Source: Butyrivibrio sp. (lineage in GTDB: Bacteria; Bacillota; Clostridia; Lachnospirales; Lachnospiraceae). From it: a stretch of 36,361 nt of DNA. The stretch is taken from contig JAMPDT010000008.1 of NCBI GenBank assembly GCA_023665525.1, forward strand, positions 1 through 36,361, given 5' to 3'. The notes under the pieces were generated by a model that did no database searches, was not told the DNA's origin, and was given only the letters and a program-made list of their open reading frames with translations. Positions within the stretch are counted from its first letter, which is position 1. Every line of letters begins with the position of its first letter. Both the position numbers and the translations under genes were made by a program. Below, piece by piece: positions 1-8,024 of this stretch.

Positions 1-322
1 ACGCGACTATTCCCGTCTGCGCCCGCCCGTCCATCGTCAGCTCGTAAATATAATATGCTTCCTCGTCGTCCGCAACAAAGATTTTGTCCGCTATTTCCTT
101 TTCAAGCAGCTCCCTTGCCTTCTCGTATACCTCGTCCGAATATATGTCAATATCGCTGTCAAACTGTGTTTCAGCCCTGTCTATATTAAGAAAGGACAGC
201 GGCTTCCCCGCAACGGCTGCCCTTGCCTCCTCCCTGCTGTAAACGTCGTAGGGAAGAGCCGCCACCGCCTCCGCCGACCTTTGCTCGGGTCTTATACATT
301 TAAACGGTTTGATTGTCGCCAT
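1..322 (-). CDS. DUF1015 family protein, N-terminal part (cut by window edge)
   Basis: The reading frame opens at ATG 322 and stays open to the left edge, giving the first 107 residues. The translation begins MATIKPFKCIRPEQ and continues with a conserved ALPYDVYS stretch and a SFLNIDRAE motif, which I recognise as the start of the DUF1015 family. These proteins are usually about 400 residues long and their biochemical role is unknown. A GGAG ribosome site lies just before the ATG. The gene follows serC and serA on the same strand, an arrangement common in Clostridia, which suggests a link to serine metabolism; that link is an inference from context only. Two small hairpins lie between serA and this gene, so its expression may be partly uncoupled from serA. 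Confidence 0.85.
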   Translation of the reverse strand, partial: MATIKPFKCIRPEQRSAEAVAALPYDVYSREEARAAVAGKPLSFLNIDRAETQFDSDIDIYSDEVYEKARELLEKEIADKIFVADDEEAYYIYELTMDGRAQTGIVA

Positions 323-355
323 TTCTGCTCCTTTTTAATTTGATAGCTTTTGCAA

Positions 356-392
356 AACGGCAGCTTACGCGCCCTGTCGGGACTCTGCCGTT
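356..392 (-). terminator. Hairpin between serA and the DUF1015 gene, possible attenuator or terminator
   Basis: Arms AACGGCAG (356-363) and CTGCCGTT (385-392) are perfectly complementary. Read on the minus strand the stem is followed by a short T run. It lies downstream of serA and upstream of the DUF1015 start, so it may terminate or attenuate transcription. A second stem (AAGCCGGG 402-409 with CCCGGCTT 421-428) sits next to the serA stop but lacks a good T run. Confidence 0.45.
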
Positions 393-438
393 ATTAATTA
401 TAAGCCGGGCGGTGTTTCCACCCGGCTTACCGTAAACG

Positions 439-1602
439 CTACTTAATTACTCTTACCTTAAGAATGCCGTCCTTGCCCTTTGCCTGCTCCGCAATCTCAT
501 ACGCGCCCGCCGCGTCGATGTCAAAAACGGAATACGCGTATTCCCCGCGGCTTTGGTTGATCATCTTCTCGATATTGATTCCCGCGCTTCCGAACGCCGC
601 CGAAAGTCCGCTGATTATATTGGGAAGGTTGCGGTGGTGCACGGCGATACGCCCCGGCGTCCTGCACACGCCCATATCGCAAGCCGGATAATTAACCGAA
701 TTGCGGATATTTCCGTTCTCGATGTAATCCCTGATTTCTTCGACTGCCATAACAGCGCAGTTGTCCTCCGATTCCTCCGTGGACGCTCCGAGATGGGGAA
801 ACGCAAGACAGCCCTTTGTGTTCGCGAGCCGCGGCGTCGGAAAATCCGTCGCGTAGGCGGCAAGCTTGCCCGCCTCCAAGGCGGCTGCCACGTCCTCGGC
901 GCGAACCAGCAGATCCCTTGCGAAATTAAGAATTACAGTCCCGTCCTTCATCATCGCAATCGTTTCGGAATTAATCATTTCCCTCGTATCGTCAAGCAAG
1001 GGCGTATGCACCGTAATATAATCGCACTCCTTAAATATTTCCTCCCTCGAAGCGACAACGTTTACGCTTCTTGAAAGGTTGAGCGCGTTCTGCACCGAAA
1101 GGAAGGGGTCGCACCCGATGACCTCCATTCCGAGGCTGCTTGCGGCGTTGGCAACCAAAACGCCGATGGCTCCCAGCCCGATAACGCCGAGCTTTTTGCC
1201 CTTTATCTCATGTCCCGCGTATTTGGATTTCGCCTTTTCCATTGTCTTGCCGATATTCTCGTCGTTTTTGTTTTCCTCAACCCACGCGTTGGCGGCGACA
1301 AGATTCCTCGAGGCGGCTATCATCGCGGCTATCACAAGCTCCTTTACGCCGTTGGCGTTGGCTCCGGGCGTATTGAAAACAACTATACCCTTTTCGGCAC
1401 ATTTATCAAGCGGGATATTGTTTACGCCTGCTCCTGCCCTCGCCACAGCCAAAAGACTGTCGTGAAGCTCCATCTCATGCATTGCCGCGCTTCTTACAAG
1501 CACTGCCTGCGCCTCGTCAAAATTCTCGGTTCTTTCGTAATTATCGGAAAAATGTCCCAGTCCGACCTGTGAAATCGGATTCAAGCAATTATATTTTATC
1601 AT
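439..1602 (-). CDS. serA: D-3-phosphoglycerate dehydrogenase, short ACT-domain type
   Basis: This enzyme oxidises 3-phosphoglycerate to 3-phosphohydroxypyruvate with NAD, the first step of serine synthesis in the cytosol. The 387-residue product has a D-2-hydroxyacid dehydrogenase fold: an N-terminal substrate half (RAGAGVNNIPLD), a Rossmann motif GVIGLGAIG near residue 140, and a catalytic tail motif FPHLGASTEESE near residue 270. It ends in an ACT domain (about residues 320-387, GRIAVHHRNLPNI onward), a usual site of allosteric control by serine. I chose the ATG at 1602 because AGGAGG lies 7 bases upstream; an in-frame start 27 bases earlier has no such site. serC lies just upstream on the same strand (75-base gap), so the two are likely co-transcribed. 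The length fits the short SerA class common in Clostridia. Confidence 0.93.
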   Translation of the reverse strand: MIKYNCLNPISQVGLGHFSDNYERTENFDEAQAVLVRSAAMHEMELHDSLLAVARAGAGVNNIPLDKCAEKGIVVFNTPGANANGVKELVIAAMIAASRNLVAANAWVEENKNDENIGKTMEKAKSKYAGHEIKGKKLGVIGLGAIGVLVANAASSLGMEVIGCDPFLSVQNALNLSRSVNVVASREEIFKECDYITVHTPLLDDTREMINSETIAMMKDGTVILNFARDLLVRAEDVAAALEAGKLAAYATDFPTPRLANTKGCLAFPHLGASTEESEDNCAVMAVEEIRDYIENGNIRNSVNYPACDMGVCRTPGRIAVHHRNLPNIISGLSAAFGSAGINIEKMINQSRGEYAYSVFDIDAAGAYEIAEQAKGKDGILKVRVIK

Positions 1603-1676
1603 TTTATATCCTCCTGCCGATACGTCCAAGAGACTCTCGTACTGCCCCGGAGCATATGCCGCGGAACAGGGACGTC

Positions 1677-2762
1677 CTATTCGGCGTTTTCTTTTTCAAA
1701 TTTTCTCATAAACTCAACAAGCTTCTCAACGCCCTCAATCGGCATCGCATTGTAAATGCTTGCCCTCATGCCGCCCACGGAGCGGTGTCCCTTGAGGTTC
1801 TCAAAGCCCGCCTTCTTTGCCTCGGCAACGAATTTCGCGTCAAGCTCCTCGCTGCCCGTAACGAACGGAACATTCATAAGAGAGCGGTCAGCCTTCTCCA
1901 CGGTTCCCTTAAAGAGCCTGCTCTCATCGAGGAAGTCGTAAAGTATCCCTGCCTTCTTCTCATTATGCTCCTTCATTGCGGTAAGTCCGCCCATTTTCTT
2001 TATCCACTTGAAAACCTTGCCGCAGATATAAATTCCGTATGCGGGCGGCGTGTTGTAAAGCGAATCGTTGTCGGCGTGAATCTTGTACTTAAGCATTGTC
2101 GGCGTTCCCGAAAGCGTATCCTCGGTAATCAAATCCTCCCTGATTATCACAATAACCACGCCCGCAGGCCCGATATTTTTCTGCACCCCGCCGTAAATAA
2201 CGCCGTATTTGCTTACGTCCACAGGCTCCGAGAGGAAGCAGGACGAAACGTCGGCAACCAGCGTATGCCCCTTGGTATCGGGCAGCGTCTTGAATTTCGT
2301 GCCGTAAATCGTATTGTTTTCGCAGATATATACATAATCGCAGTCCTCGGGTATATCCAAATCCGAGCAGTCGGGTATGTACGAGAAAGTTTTGTCCGCC
2401 GACGACGCCAGCTCTATCGCCTCGCCGTAAAGCTTCGCCTCCTGATACGCCTTCTTCGCCCACTGTCCCGTAACGATGTAGCCCGCCTTTTTGTTTTTCA
2501 TAAGGTTCATAGGAATCATCGCGAACTGCTGCGACGCGCCGCCCTGAAGGAACAGTACCTTGTAATTGTCGGGTATGTCCATAAGCTCCCTAAGGTCCTT
2601 CTCCGCCTCCTTGATGATGCCGTCATACACCTTCGAGCGGTGGCTCATCTCCATTACGGACATACCGCTGCCCCTGTAATCAAGCATCTCCTCGGCAGCC
2701 TCCTTAAGTACCTCCTCAGGAAGTACGGCAGGTCCCGCCGAAAAATTGTAAATTCTTCCCAC
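1677..2762 (-). CDS. serC: Phosphoserine aminotransferase
   Basis: SerC is a PLP enzyme that converts 3-phosphohydroxypyruvate and glutamate to phosphoserine and 2-oxoglutarate. The 361-residue sequence starts with the family signature YNFSAGPAVLP, has FLQGGASQQFAMIP near residue 70, and the PLP lysine in YGGVQKNIGPAG at about K195. The C-terminal HRSVGGMRASIYNA motif is also typical. The start codon is GTG at 2762, supported by AGGAGG about 9 bases upstream. The gene leads the serC-serA-DUF1015 cluster and has its own near-consensus promoter. No phosphoserine phosphatase (serB) is seen in this window. Confidence 0.95.
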   Translation of the reverse strand: MGRIYNFSAGPAVLPEEVLKEAAEEMLDYRGSGMSVMEMSHRSKVYDGIIKEAEKDLRELMDIPDNYKVLFLQGGASQQFAMIPMNLMKNKKAGYIVTGQWAKKAYQEAKLYGEAIELASSADKTFSYIPDCSDLDIPEDCDYVYICENNTIYGTKFKTLPDTKGHTLVADVSSCFLSEPVDVSKYGVIYGGVQKNIGPAGVVIVIIREDLITEDTLSGTPTMLKYKIHADNDSLYNTPPAYGIYICGKVFKWIKKMGGLTAMKEHNEKKAGILYDFLDESRLFKGTVEKADRSLMNVPFVTGSEELDAKFVAEAKKAGFENLKGHRSVGGMRASIYNAMPIEGVEKLVEFMRKFEKENAE

Positions 2763-2799
2763 TTTAATGTGCCTCCTGTAAAAAAATATATTCTCTAGT

Positions 2800-2828
2800 A
2801 TTCTACGTCAAAAAAGTTTTGCCGTCAA
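2800..2828 (-). promoter_or_regulatory. Sigma-A type promoter for serC
   Basis: On the minus strand TTGACG (2823-2828) and TAGAAT (2800-2805) are separated by exactly 17 bases. It lies about 40 bases upstream of the serC GTG. A second weaker TTGACG lies inside the spacer. Confidence 0.75.
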
Positions 2829-2892
2829 TAGGGCGGGGAGGGTTAATTGCGCCGAGCCGCCCAATATCCGACACGGATATTTTATGAAAAGA

Positions 2893-2923
2893 AAAGACAT
2901 ACGCCGATACGGCGTATGTCTTT
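2893..2923 (-). terminator. Rho-independent terminator of the DUF488 operon
   Basis: A perfect 14-bp stem (AAAGACATACGCCG at 2893-2906 and its complement at 2910-2923) closes a 3-base loop. On the minus strand it is followed by a T-rich run, which fits termination of the operon that ends at 2985. The plus side also has a T-rich tail, so it may insulate both ways. Confidence 0.8.
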
Positions 2924-2984
2924 CTTTCGGTTGTGCGGTTATGTTGCCGGCTTAGGATTGCATTAATCAATTATTTCAAGTCTT

Positions 2985-3632
2985 CTATGTTGCGGCGTTT
3001 TGTACCTTATCCAATATCAAAATACTTTCTTGCTTACGATAACCTATTTTTTTATTTTGATACTGATACGCTAATGTCAGGCATTCATCTTCGGACAGAT
3101 TATCTTCCGTAAACAAACTAATTTGATTGCGGTTCGGAAAATACATATCCAACAATCTTTTATTCAAATCCGCATGGCTTTGCAATGTACCGTCTGACAT
3201 AATGTGTTCAACGTTAATACCCGATTCCGAAAATGCTTTAGCAACCATTATCGCTCTATGACATTCTATCGGATCTTTTTCAGTACACATAAGGACGATT
3301 CTATTGCCTTCCGAAATTCCTTTCAGCACATTATTAACTCCGTTACGAAAATTAATACTGTTTCTTACTTTTTCAAAGTCCAAATAACCTTCCTTACAAT
3401 ACAATGAATCCTCCTTCTGCCTAGCGCCAAAATTTTTTCCCATAAATACATATTGTATTGAAAATTTTTTCAAACAGTTTTTTATACTTTCCATATTGTA
3501 TACAGGCGCAAATTGAGAATACGGAGTGCTTCGTACATCAAGAACATAGTTTATTTTGTATGCTTTCAGCATTTTGGCAAACTCTTCTATTTTGTGCTGT
3601 GAGTGTCCTATGGTATACAAAATATTATCCAT
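2985..3632 (-). CDS. DUF488 family protein (long form)
   Basis: This 215-residue protein has the hallmarks of DUF488: an N-terminal TIGHSQHKIEEF block, DVRSTPYSQF at about residues 32-41, and a late LMCTEKDPIECHRAIM block. Conserved Cys and His residues in the last block (CxE then CHR) are the likely functional site, but the molecular activity of DUF488 is not established to my knowledge. It is the last gene of a three-gene operon, 13 bases after the dual-OB gene, and a strong terminator follows. The C-terminal 60 residues (after the LLDMYFPNRNQISLF stretch) extend beyond the compact domain seen in the 148-residue paralogue at 4307. Base composition is AT-rich compared with serC next door, which suggests acquisition by transfer. 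Confidence 0.82.
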   Translation of the reverse strand: MDNILYTIGHSQHKIEEFAKMLKAYKINYVLDVRSTPYSQFAPVYNMESIKNCLKKFSIQYVFMGKNFGARQKEDSLYCKEGYLDFEKVRNSINFRNGVNNVLKGISEGNRIVLMCTEKDPIECHRAIMVAKAFSESGINVEHIMSDGTLQSHADLNKRLLDMYFPNRNQISLFTEDNLSEDECLTLAYQYQNKKIGYRKQESILILDKVQNAAT

Positions 3633-3645
3633 TAATTAATCTCCT

Positions 3646-4296
3646 CTATCCCAAAGCCTGAGCCATAACCTTATAATATTTACCTGTTTTTTCATATTTA
3701 TCGGTAAGGCTAAATACAAATACTTCTTCATTTGCATCATAGAATCCATCCGTCTTATCAGAAAAAAATTGAAGTAAATCCTTTTGAGTAACTCTGATAT
3801 ATGAATATCTGGTTCCATTATATCTAAAGTTAAGCTGTATTTTTTTACCCTCCGGGAAAGTCTTTATAAAATACTGTGCATTTTCAATATGTACCAATAA
3901 TAGTGATTTATTTGTCAAGGAAATATTTTCATCTGTTAATTTTATATCCTCATTTCCAAAAATAAACTTGGGTGTATCATATCCATGCAGATTCACTACT
4001 TCTTGAAGATTACTAACGCCCTTTTTCTTCCATGTTGCATTCTCATTGTATAAATAATTTTCTTTCTGTACATTTGAAGGGTAATGTTTAATTATATCCA
4101 CCTCAACAATATCAAATATCTCAATTTCATAACCATTCTCATAGCACATATCACGTTGTGAAACCGAATGCTCATTTGCCTCATTGCCTGAAACAAGCCT
4201 AACCCATTCTCCACTGCTCCTATCAAGACCGGCGACACAAAAACCGCCATGCTTAACTGATTTAGTCAAAATAATAATTTCCTTTTTCATAATCAT
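3646..4296 (-). CDS. Dual OB-fold domain protein (DuOB-like)
   Basis: The 216-residue product begins KKEIIILTKSVKHGGFCVAG and continues LDRSSGEWVRLVS, which resembles the opening of the dual OB-containing domain family (a basic strand, a Cys-containing strand, then a WxR motif). OB folds usually bind nucleic acid, so nucleic acid recognition is a reasonable inference, but no substrate is known. The N-terminus is either of two close Met codons (residues 1 or 3); an AGGAG-like site is absent but GGAGATG lies just upstream. It sits between two DUF488 genes with gaps of 13 and 10 bases, so the three products probably act together. The family call is from memory of sequence pattern and should be checked with a profile search. 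Confidence 0.68.
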   Translation of the reverse strand: MIMKKEIIILTKSVKHGGFCVAGLDRSSGEWVRLVSGNEANEHSVSQRDMCYENGYEIEIFDIVEVDIIKHYPSNVQKENYLYNENATWKKKGVSNLQEVVNLHGYDTPKFIFGNEDIKLTDENISLTNKSLLLVHIENAQYFIKTFPEGKKIQLNFRYNGTRYSYIRVTQKDLLQFFSDKTDGFYDANEEVFVFSLTDKYEKTGKYYKVMAQALG

Positions 4297-4306
4297 CTCT
4301 CCTACA

Positions 4307-4753
4307 TCACAAATTTACTATATCGCCGCCAAATACTTTTTGAAAAAGTTCGGCAACCAATAATCTATGACAATTTACGGCTTTATCCTCACTGCACAAC
4401 AGACATAATTTTTTATCTGAATAATCCGTATAATTTTCATTAATATATTGAATAGCGTCTCTTCTCTGCATAATCCTTTTAAATTCGTCAACATATTGTT
4501 CCCATGTTATATTTTTGTGCTTATATTCCTTTAGGAGCTTTTCCTCGGGAGAAAAATTGACATCGCTGATATAATCAATACCGCATATTTCATTCAAAAA
4601 AAACTTTATATCAGGATATTTTGAGAATCCTGCCAATTGAGAGGTATTATTTAACCTTACATCTATAACAACCTCAACCTCATTGCTTTTTAATAATGAA
4701 AAGAACTGTTCGGCACTTTTTTTAGTAAAACCTATAGTATAAATCTTATCCAT
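4307..4753 (-). CDS. DUF488 family protein (short form)
   Basis: The 148-residue product carries the same three DUF488 blocks as the gene at 2985: TIGFTKKSAEQF at the N-terminus, DVRLNNTSQLAGFSK near residue 32, and LLCSEDKAVNCHRLLV near residue 117. It is the first gene of the operon, preceded by GAGGAG and a good promoter. Its divergence from the 2985 copy is large, so these are old paralogues, not a recent duplication, and may form a heteromer or act on different substrates. The activity is unknown. Confidence 0.83.
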   Translation of the reverse strand: MDKIYTIGFTKKSAEQFFSLLKSNEVEVVIDVRLNNTSQLAGFSKYPDIKFFLNEICGIDYISDVNFSPEEKLLKEYKHKNITWEQYVDEFKRIMQRRDAIQYINENYTDYSDKKLCLLCSEDKAVNCHRLLVAELFQKVFGGDIVNL

Positions 4754-4793
4754 ACTGCTCCTCGTATTCCCATTTCAAAATAAGCCTAATATG

Positions 4794-4821
4794 ATTATAT
4801 CACCTTTTGTATTTTCTGCAA
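4794..4821 (-). promoter_or_regulatory. Promoter of the DUF488 operon
   Basis: On the minus strand TTGCAG (4816-4821), a 16-base spacer and TATAAT (4794-4799) lie about 40 bases before the first DUF488 ATG. Confidence 0.7.
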
Positions 4822-4825
4822 ACCA

Positions 4826-5026
4826 TTAAGAAACAATTCTGCCGTACCTTCTGAAATTATCTCTAGCCTGATTAAGACACACAGGATTACTGCCATTTTC
4901 ACTGTTTGGATGTAAATTCTGATATGTATAAATCAAAAATTTGTGTACACAAATTTTTTCAAAGCAACAGTACCGGCAGCTTTCAACGTCAAGCTCGTTA
5001 CAACGCATTAAAAAGGGTGCATTCAC
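4826..5026 (-). CDS. Small Cys-containing reading frame, uncertain
   Basis: A 66-codon frame begins at a GTG that overlaps the stop of the truncated acyltransferase (GTGA overlap at 5023-5026). The product contains ESCRYCCFEKICVHKF, four cysteines in a short span, then NPVCLNQARDNF. I do not recognise a family. The stop-start overlap is what translational coupling looks like, but the upstream frame is itself damaged, so this may be chance or the relic of a longer gene. It ends just before the DUF488 operon promoter. Confidence 0.2.
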   Translation of the reverse strand: MNAPFLMRCNELDVESCRYCCFEKICVHKFLIYTYQNLHPNSENGSNPVCLNQARDNFRRYGRIVS

Positions 5027-5446
5027 TCCCTTTCTTTCATCACTATTCTATACCAAAGCGGCTCTTTCCCTGTTTGCAAATCCTCCCAATAATCGGGAGG
5101 CAGCTCACTTCGACGGCTGACGCCTTCTTTTTCCCAAATTTTCCATTTTAGTGTTGCAAGCGTATCTCTCAAAATTGTCGTGAGTGTGCATTTGTCCGCA
5201 CTTAATTTTGACGGTTCAATTACATTTCCCTTGCATACGACAAAGCGCCTGCCGTATTGCTCCAACGCAATCGGAAGTATAACCGCGTCCGCACATATAG
5301 CCGCCTCTGCCGCGCAGCAGCGGACGCAGCAGACTTCGCAGGCGCGAGTTGGGAAGCCCTCTGCTTCCACTTAAAATCATTTGCTTTTTGCTCTTATAAA
5401 GCTCAAATTGCTTTTGGATATTAAGGGTTTTATTGGGTGTACTCAT
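5023..5446 (-). pseudogene. Lysophospholipid acyltransferase, internal deletion remnant (copy 1)
   Basis: The N-terminal codons (MSTPNKTLNIQKQFELYK, from ATG 5446) and the C-terminal region (from about ADAVILPIALEQYGRRF to LWYRIVMKERE) match the copy at 7216-8024 almost base for base, but 382 bases between them are missing. The lost part contains both catalytic motifs (HX4D and FPEGT), so no active enzyme can result. The join falls in a GCCGCGC that flanks the missing stretch in copy 2, pointing to deletion by recombination between 7-bp repeats. The deletion is not a multiple of three, so the two halves are also out of frame. A good AAGGAG site and ATG remain at the 5' end, 26 bases after the upstream acyl-CoA synthetase stop. 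Confidence 0.8.
5049..5315. repeat. Direct repeat, LPLAT 3' region, copy 1 (partner 7245-7511)
   Basis: By reading the two stretches side by side I count 4 mismatches in 267 bases and no gaps; the last 190 or so bases are the same. The partner is 7245-7511. This is a recent duplication or gene conversion tract. Confidence 0.9.
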
Positions 5447-5510
5447 TTGATTCTCCTTTGTTACAAGAATAATTACAAATTTGCCATTTCTTCCAGTGAC
5501 CGATAATCAA
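5309..5510. repeat. Direct repeat, LPLAT 5' end plus ACS 3' end, copy 1 (partner 7887-8088)
   Basis: This 202-base stretch spans the acyltransferase N-terminus, the intergenic ribosome site and the last codons of the acyl-CoA synthetase (DYRSLEEMANL). It aligns without gaps with 7887-8088 with only scattered mismatches. Confidence 0.85.
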
Positions 5511-7194
5511 CTTTTGCAGCAGACGTATATGGAAATTCATCAACAAATATAAATTTTTCCGTCATATAGTAAGCGGGAAGTCCTTTTTTACAAGCTAATT
5601 TAACATTCGCAATCACTAGATTTTTATCAGTGTTTTTTTCTAAAATCAAAAAAACCGCAGGGACTTGTCCAACATTATAATTTGCATCCTTCACTCCAAC
5701 AACACAGCATTTATACACTCCATTTACCTGCTGTATAACCTTTTCAATTGTTGGAGCAAATATTTTTAATCCGTGATGGTTTATAATCATACGTTTAATT
5801 CTTCCATCGATAAACAAAAATCCGTCCTTATCAATATGACCAAAATCGCCCGAATGAAGCCACACCGTTCCATCTGAATGAATTTTTAACACTTTGTTGG
5901 TTTCTTCTGTGTTATTAAAATACCCTAACATAACTGAGGGTCCGCTTATACATATTTCTCCTTGCTCATCATAAAGAAGCTCTTTTTGAGTTTCCATATC
6001 AAATACAGAAATAACCGTTTTAGGAAAGGGCACACCAACGCTGCCCAATTTATTACACTCATTGTTAATACAAAAGGAAACAGCAGAACCGACTTCTGTC
6101 ATTCCATATCCCTTTGCAATATTGTATTTGCAGCCATGACTGCGTAAAAAAGCGTTTATTTTTTTCTCTTTTTCCACATCTAATGTATCTGCTCCAACTG
6201 TCGGACAAATCAAAAATGAAAAATCCAGTTTATCAGCTTTACAGCTATTAATCAAATGCTCCCAAACGACGGGCGTATTTGCCATATGATTAGTGTGATA
6301 ACGGAAAATTTGTTGTGAAATTTTATTTGTATCAGTATCAAAACACAAGTGACATTTCATACCCAACGACAGAGGGAGGTGATGAGAGCATATCATAGAA
6401 TAAGCTGTAAACGGAAAAGCAATGGACAGCCAAGAATGATTTCTGCTAAATGGTGATTCACCGCAGCGATATTGTTCTACAACAGCATTTACATTTTCAT
6501 TTGATAACATAACTGCTTTAGGTATACCTGTAGTGCCCCCAGTATGTTCCATCAATGCTAATCTGTTAGCTTTATAACTGCAATCGTTAAAATCATAAGC
6601 GTTATATTTTTTAACAAAATCTATATATCTAATTAAATTTGATGTAGCTTTGGGAGCTTTATCTTTGATTGCAATTACAGTTTTTGGAATGAGAGGAAGC
6701 GAGTCTTTCACTGAAAAAATAACAGTATAAAGGTCCTCATTGATTATTGTTTTATATTTATTATAGAAATCATTCAAAATCAATAAAATTTTTGTTTCAG
6801 TGTTTTTTAAATCTTTCGATATATTTCCCAAATCCATTCTCGGATCAAGCCAATTTGATACTGCTCCAATTCGATTTAAAGCATAAAATGAATAAATGAT
6901 TTCAGGCACACAAGGCGCAATTCCTGTGACAATATCACCCTCTTTGATTCCTACAGCCGAAAATGCCCTCGCCGCCTTATCAATATTTTCAAACAACTTC
7001 CCATATGTAATCTTCCTGCCAAAATAAACAAGCGCCACATCGTCAAGATGATCCCTATTATTTTCCCAAAGGTACTCATAAATGGTACTTTCCGGCAATG
7101 GCGCATTTATCGCCTCCTCACTGTAATATTTCAGCCAAGGTTTGTCTATCGACGGATAGCCTGTGAGTTCCTTTTCGTAATCGTTAGTGTTCAT
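5473..7194 (-). CDS. Acyl-CoA synthetase, class I adenylate-forming family (copy 1)
   Basis: This 573-residue enzyme should activate a carboxylic acid with ATP to an acyl-adenylate and then, most likely, a CoA thioester. Visible motifs are the phosphate-binding loop HTGGTTGIPKAV (about residue 215), the YGMTE motif (about residue 360), HSGDFG with the following DGRIKR hinge (about residues 445-465), and the catalytic C-terminal lysine in TSAAKVDYR (K561). Length fits the family. The substrate cannot be read from sequence. The gene lies between two acyltransferase genes and pairs with the one downstream, so an activated acyl group passed to a lipid acceptor is a plausible joint task. Its N- and C-terminal ends are nearly the same as in the gene at 8051 while the core differs strongly and is AT-rich. 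Confidence 0.88.
   Translation of the reverse strand: MNTNDYEKELTGYPSIDKPWLKYYSEEAINAPLPESTIYEYLWENNRDHLDDVALVYFGRKITYGKLFENIDKAARAFSAVGIKEGDIVTGIAPCVPEIIYSFYALNRIGAVSNWLDPRMDLGNISKDLKNTETKILLILNDFYNKYKTIINEDLYTVIFSVKDSLPLIPKTVIAIKDKAPKATSNLIRYIDFVKKYNAYDFNDCSYKANRLALMEHTGGTTGIPKAVMLSNENVNAVVEQYRCGESPFSRNHSWLSIAFPFTAYSMICSHHLPLSLGMKCHLCFDTDTNKISQQIFRYHTNHMANTPVVWEHLINSCKADKLDFSFLICPTVGADTLDVEKEKKINAFLRSHGCKYNIAKGYGMTEVGSAVSFCINNECNKLGSVGVPFPKTVISVFDMETQKELLYDEQGEICISGPSVMLGYFNNTEETNKVLKIHSDGTVWLHSGDFGHIDKDGFLFIDGRIKRMIINHHGLKIFAPTIEKVIQQVNGVYKCCVVGVKDANYNVGQVPAVFLILEKNTDKNLVIANVKLACKKGLPAYYMTEKFIFVDEFPYTSAAKVDYRSLEEMANL
7101..7176. repeat. Repeat at the ACS 5' end, copy 1 (partner 9676-9751)
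   Basis: The DNA for the shared N-terminal segment (TGYPSIDKPWLKYYSEEAIN) differs at 5 of 76 positions from 9676-9751, with no gaps. Flanking core sequence is not similar at base level. Confidence 0.85.
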
Positions 7195-7215
7195 ATTAAA
7201 TAATCTCCTTTATTT

Positions 7216-8024
7216 TTACTTATAGCTATCTCGAAATATCAGCCTATACCAAAGCGGCGCTTTCCCTGTTTGCAAATCCTCCCAATAATCGGGAGGCAGT
7301 TCACTTTGACGGCTGACACCTTCTTTTTCCCAAATTTTCCATTTTAGTGTTGCAAGCGTATCTCTCAAAATTGTCGTGAGTGTGCATTTGTCCGCACTTA
7401 ATTTTGACGGTTCAATTACATTTCCCTTGCATACGACAAAGCGCCTGCCGTATTGCTCCAACGCAATCGGAAGTATAACCGCGTCCGCACATATAGCCGC
7501 CTCTGCCGCGCCATACGCTATATCGGTAATTATTTCATTTTCCGAAAAATTCCAAGTTCCCTCGGGAAAAATCATCACATTTCTTCCCGACTGCAAAAGC
7601 TTAATCATTAAATTTTTGGTATTCGCCTTGTCCTGCCTGTCGCGTTCATCAACATAAACAATTCCGTTCAGATTCAGGAGAAATCCTGTAAGTTTTCTGT
7701 AATTATTTACAAAATCCGATGCCACCAAAAAAATTGCCGCTTTATCTGCTCATCTACTATCTCAACGTCATATTTGCCTATATGCGTCACCGCAAAAACA
7801 ACGCTTTTACCCTTAGGAATATCTGTTTTTCTGTCATTTAAAATCTCTACCGAAAAGCCCTTAAGTTTCCTCTGTAACCACAGTCCGCCGCGCAGCAGCG
7901 GACGCAGCAGACTTCGCAGGCGCGAGTTGGGAAGCCTTCTGCTTCCGCTTAAAATCATTTGCTTTTTGCTCTTATAAAGTTCAAATTGCTTATAGATATT
8001 AAGGTTTTTATCGTGTGTACTCAT
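7216..8024 (-). pseudogene. Lysophospholipid acyltransferase split by a frameshift (copy 2)
   Basis: The gene starts at ATG 8024 with AAGGAG upstream. The first frame (to a stop at 7707) holds THIGKYDVEIV, which contains the HX4D catalytic motif of PlsC-type acyltransferases. The second frame (7728 to 7216) holds VASDFVNNYRKLTGF, the FPEGTWN motif and the C-terminus. The two join if the run of seven T (plus-strand A7 at 7727-7733) were eight, giving RQFFLVASDF. As written the enzyme is split between its two catalytic motifs. Possible readings are a pseudogene, a slippage-prone contingency tract, or a base-calling error in a homopolymer. A TTG at 7728 could start the second half, but it has no ribosome site. 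It lies 26 bases after the acyl-CoA synthetase at 8051 and 21 bases before the one at 5473. Confidence 0.82.
7245..7511. repeat. Direct repeat, LPLAT 3' region, copy 2 (partner 5049-5315)
   Basis: This is the partner of 5049-5315, with 4 mismatches in 267 bases. It ends at the GCCGCGC (7505-7511) where copy 1 is joined after its deletion. Confidence 0.9.

Noticed and set aside
1482..2798. 438-codon plus-strand frame opposite serC
   Set aside because: It is antisense to serC and the serA start, has no ribosome site, and its Arg/His/Leu-rich composition is typical of shadow frames.
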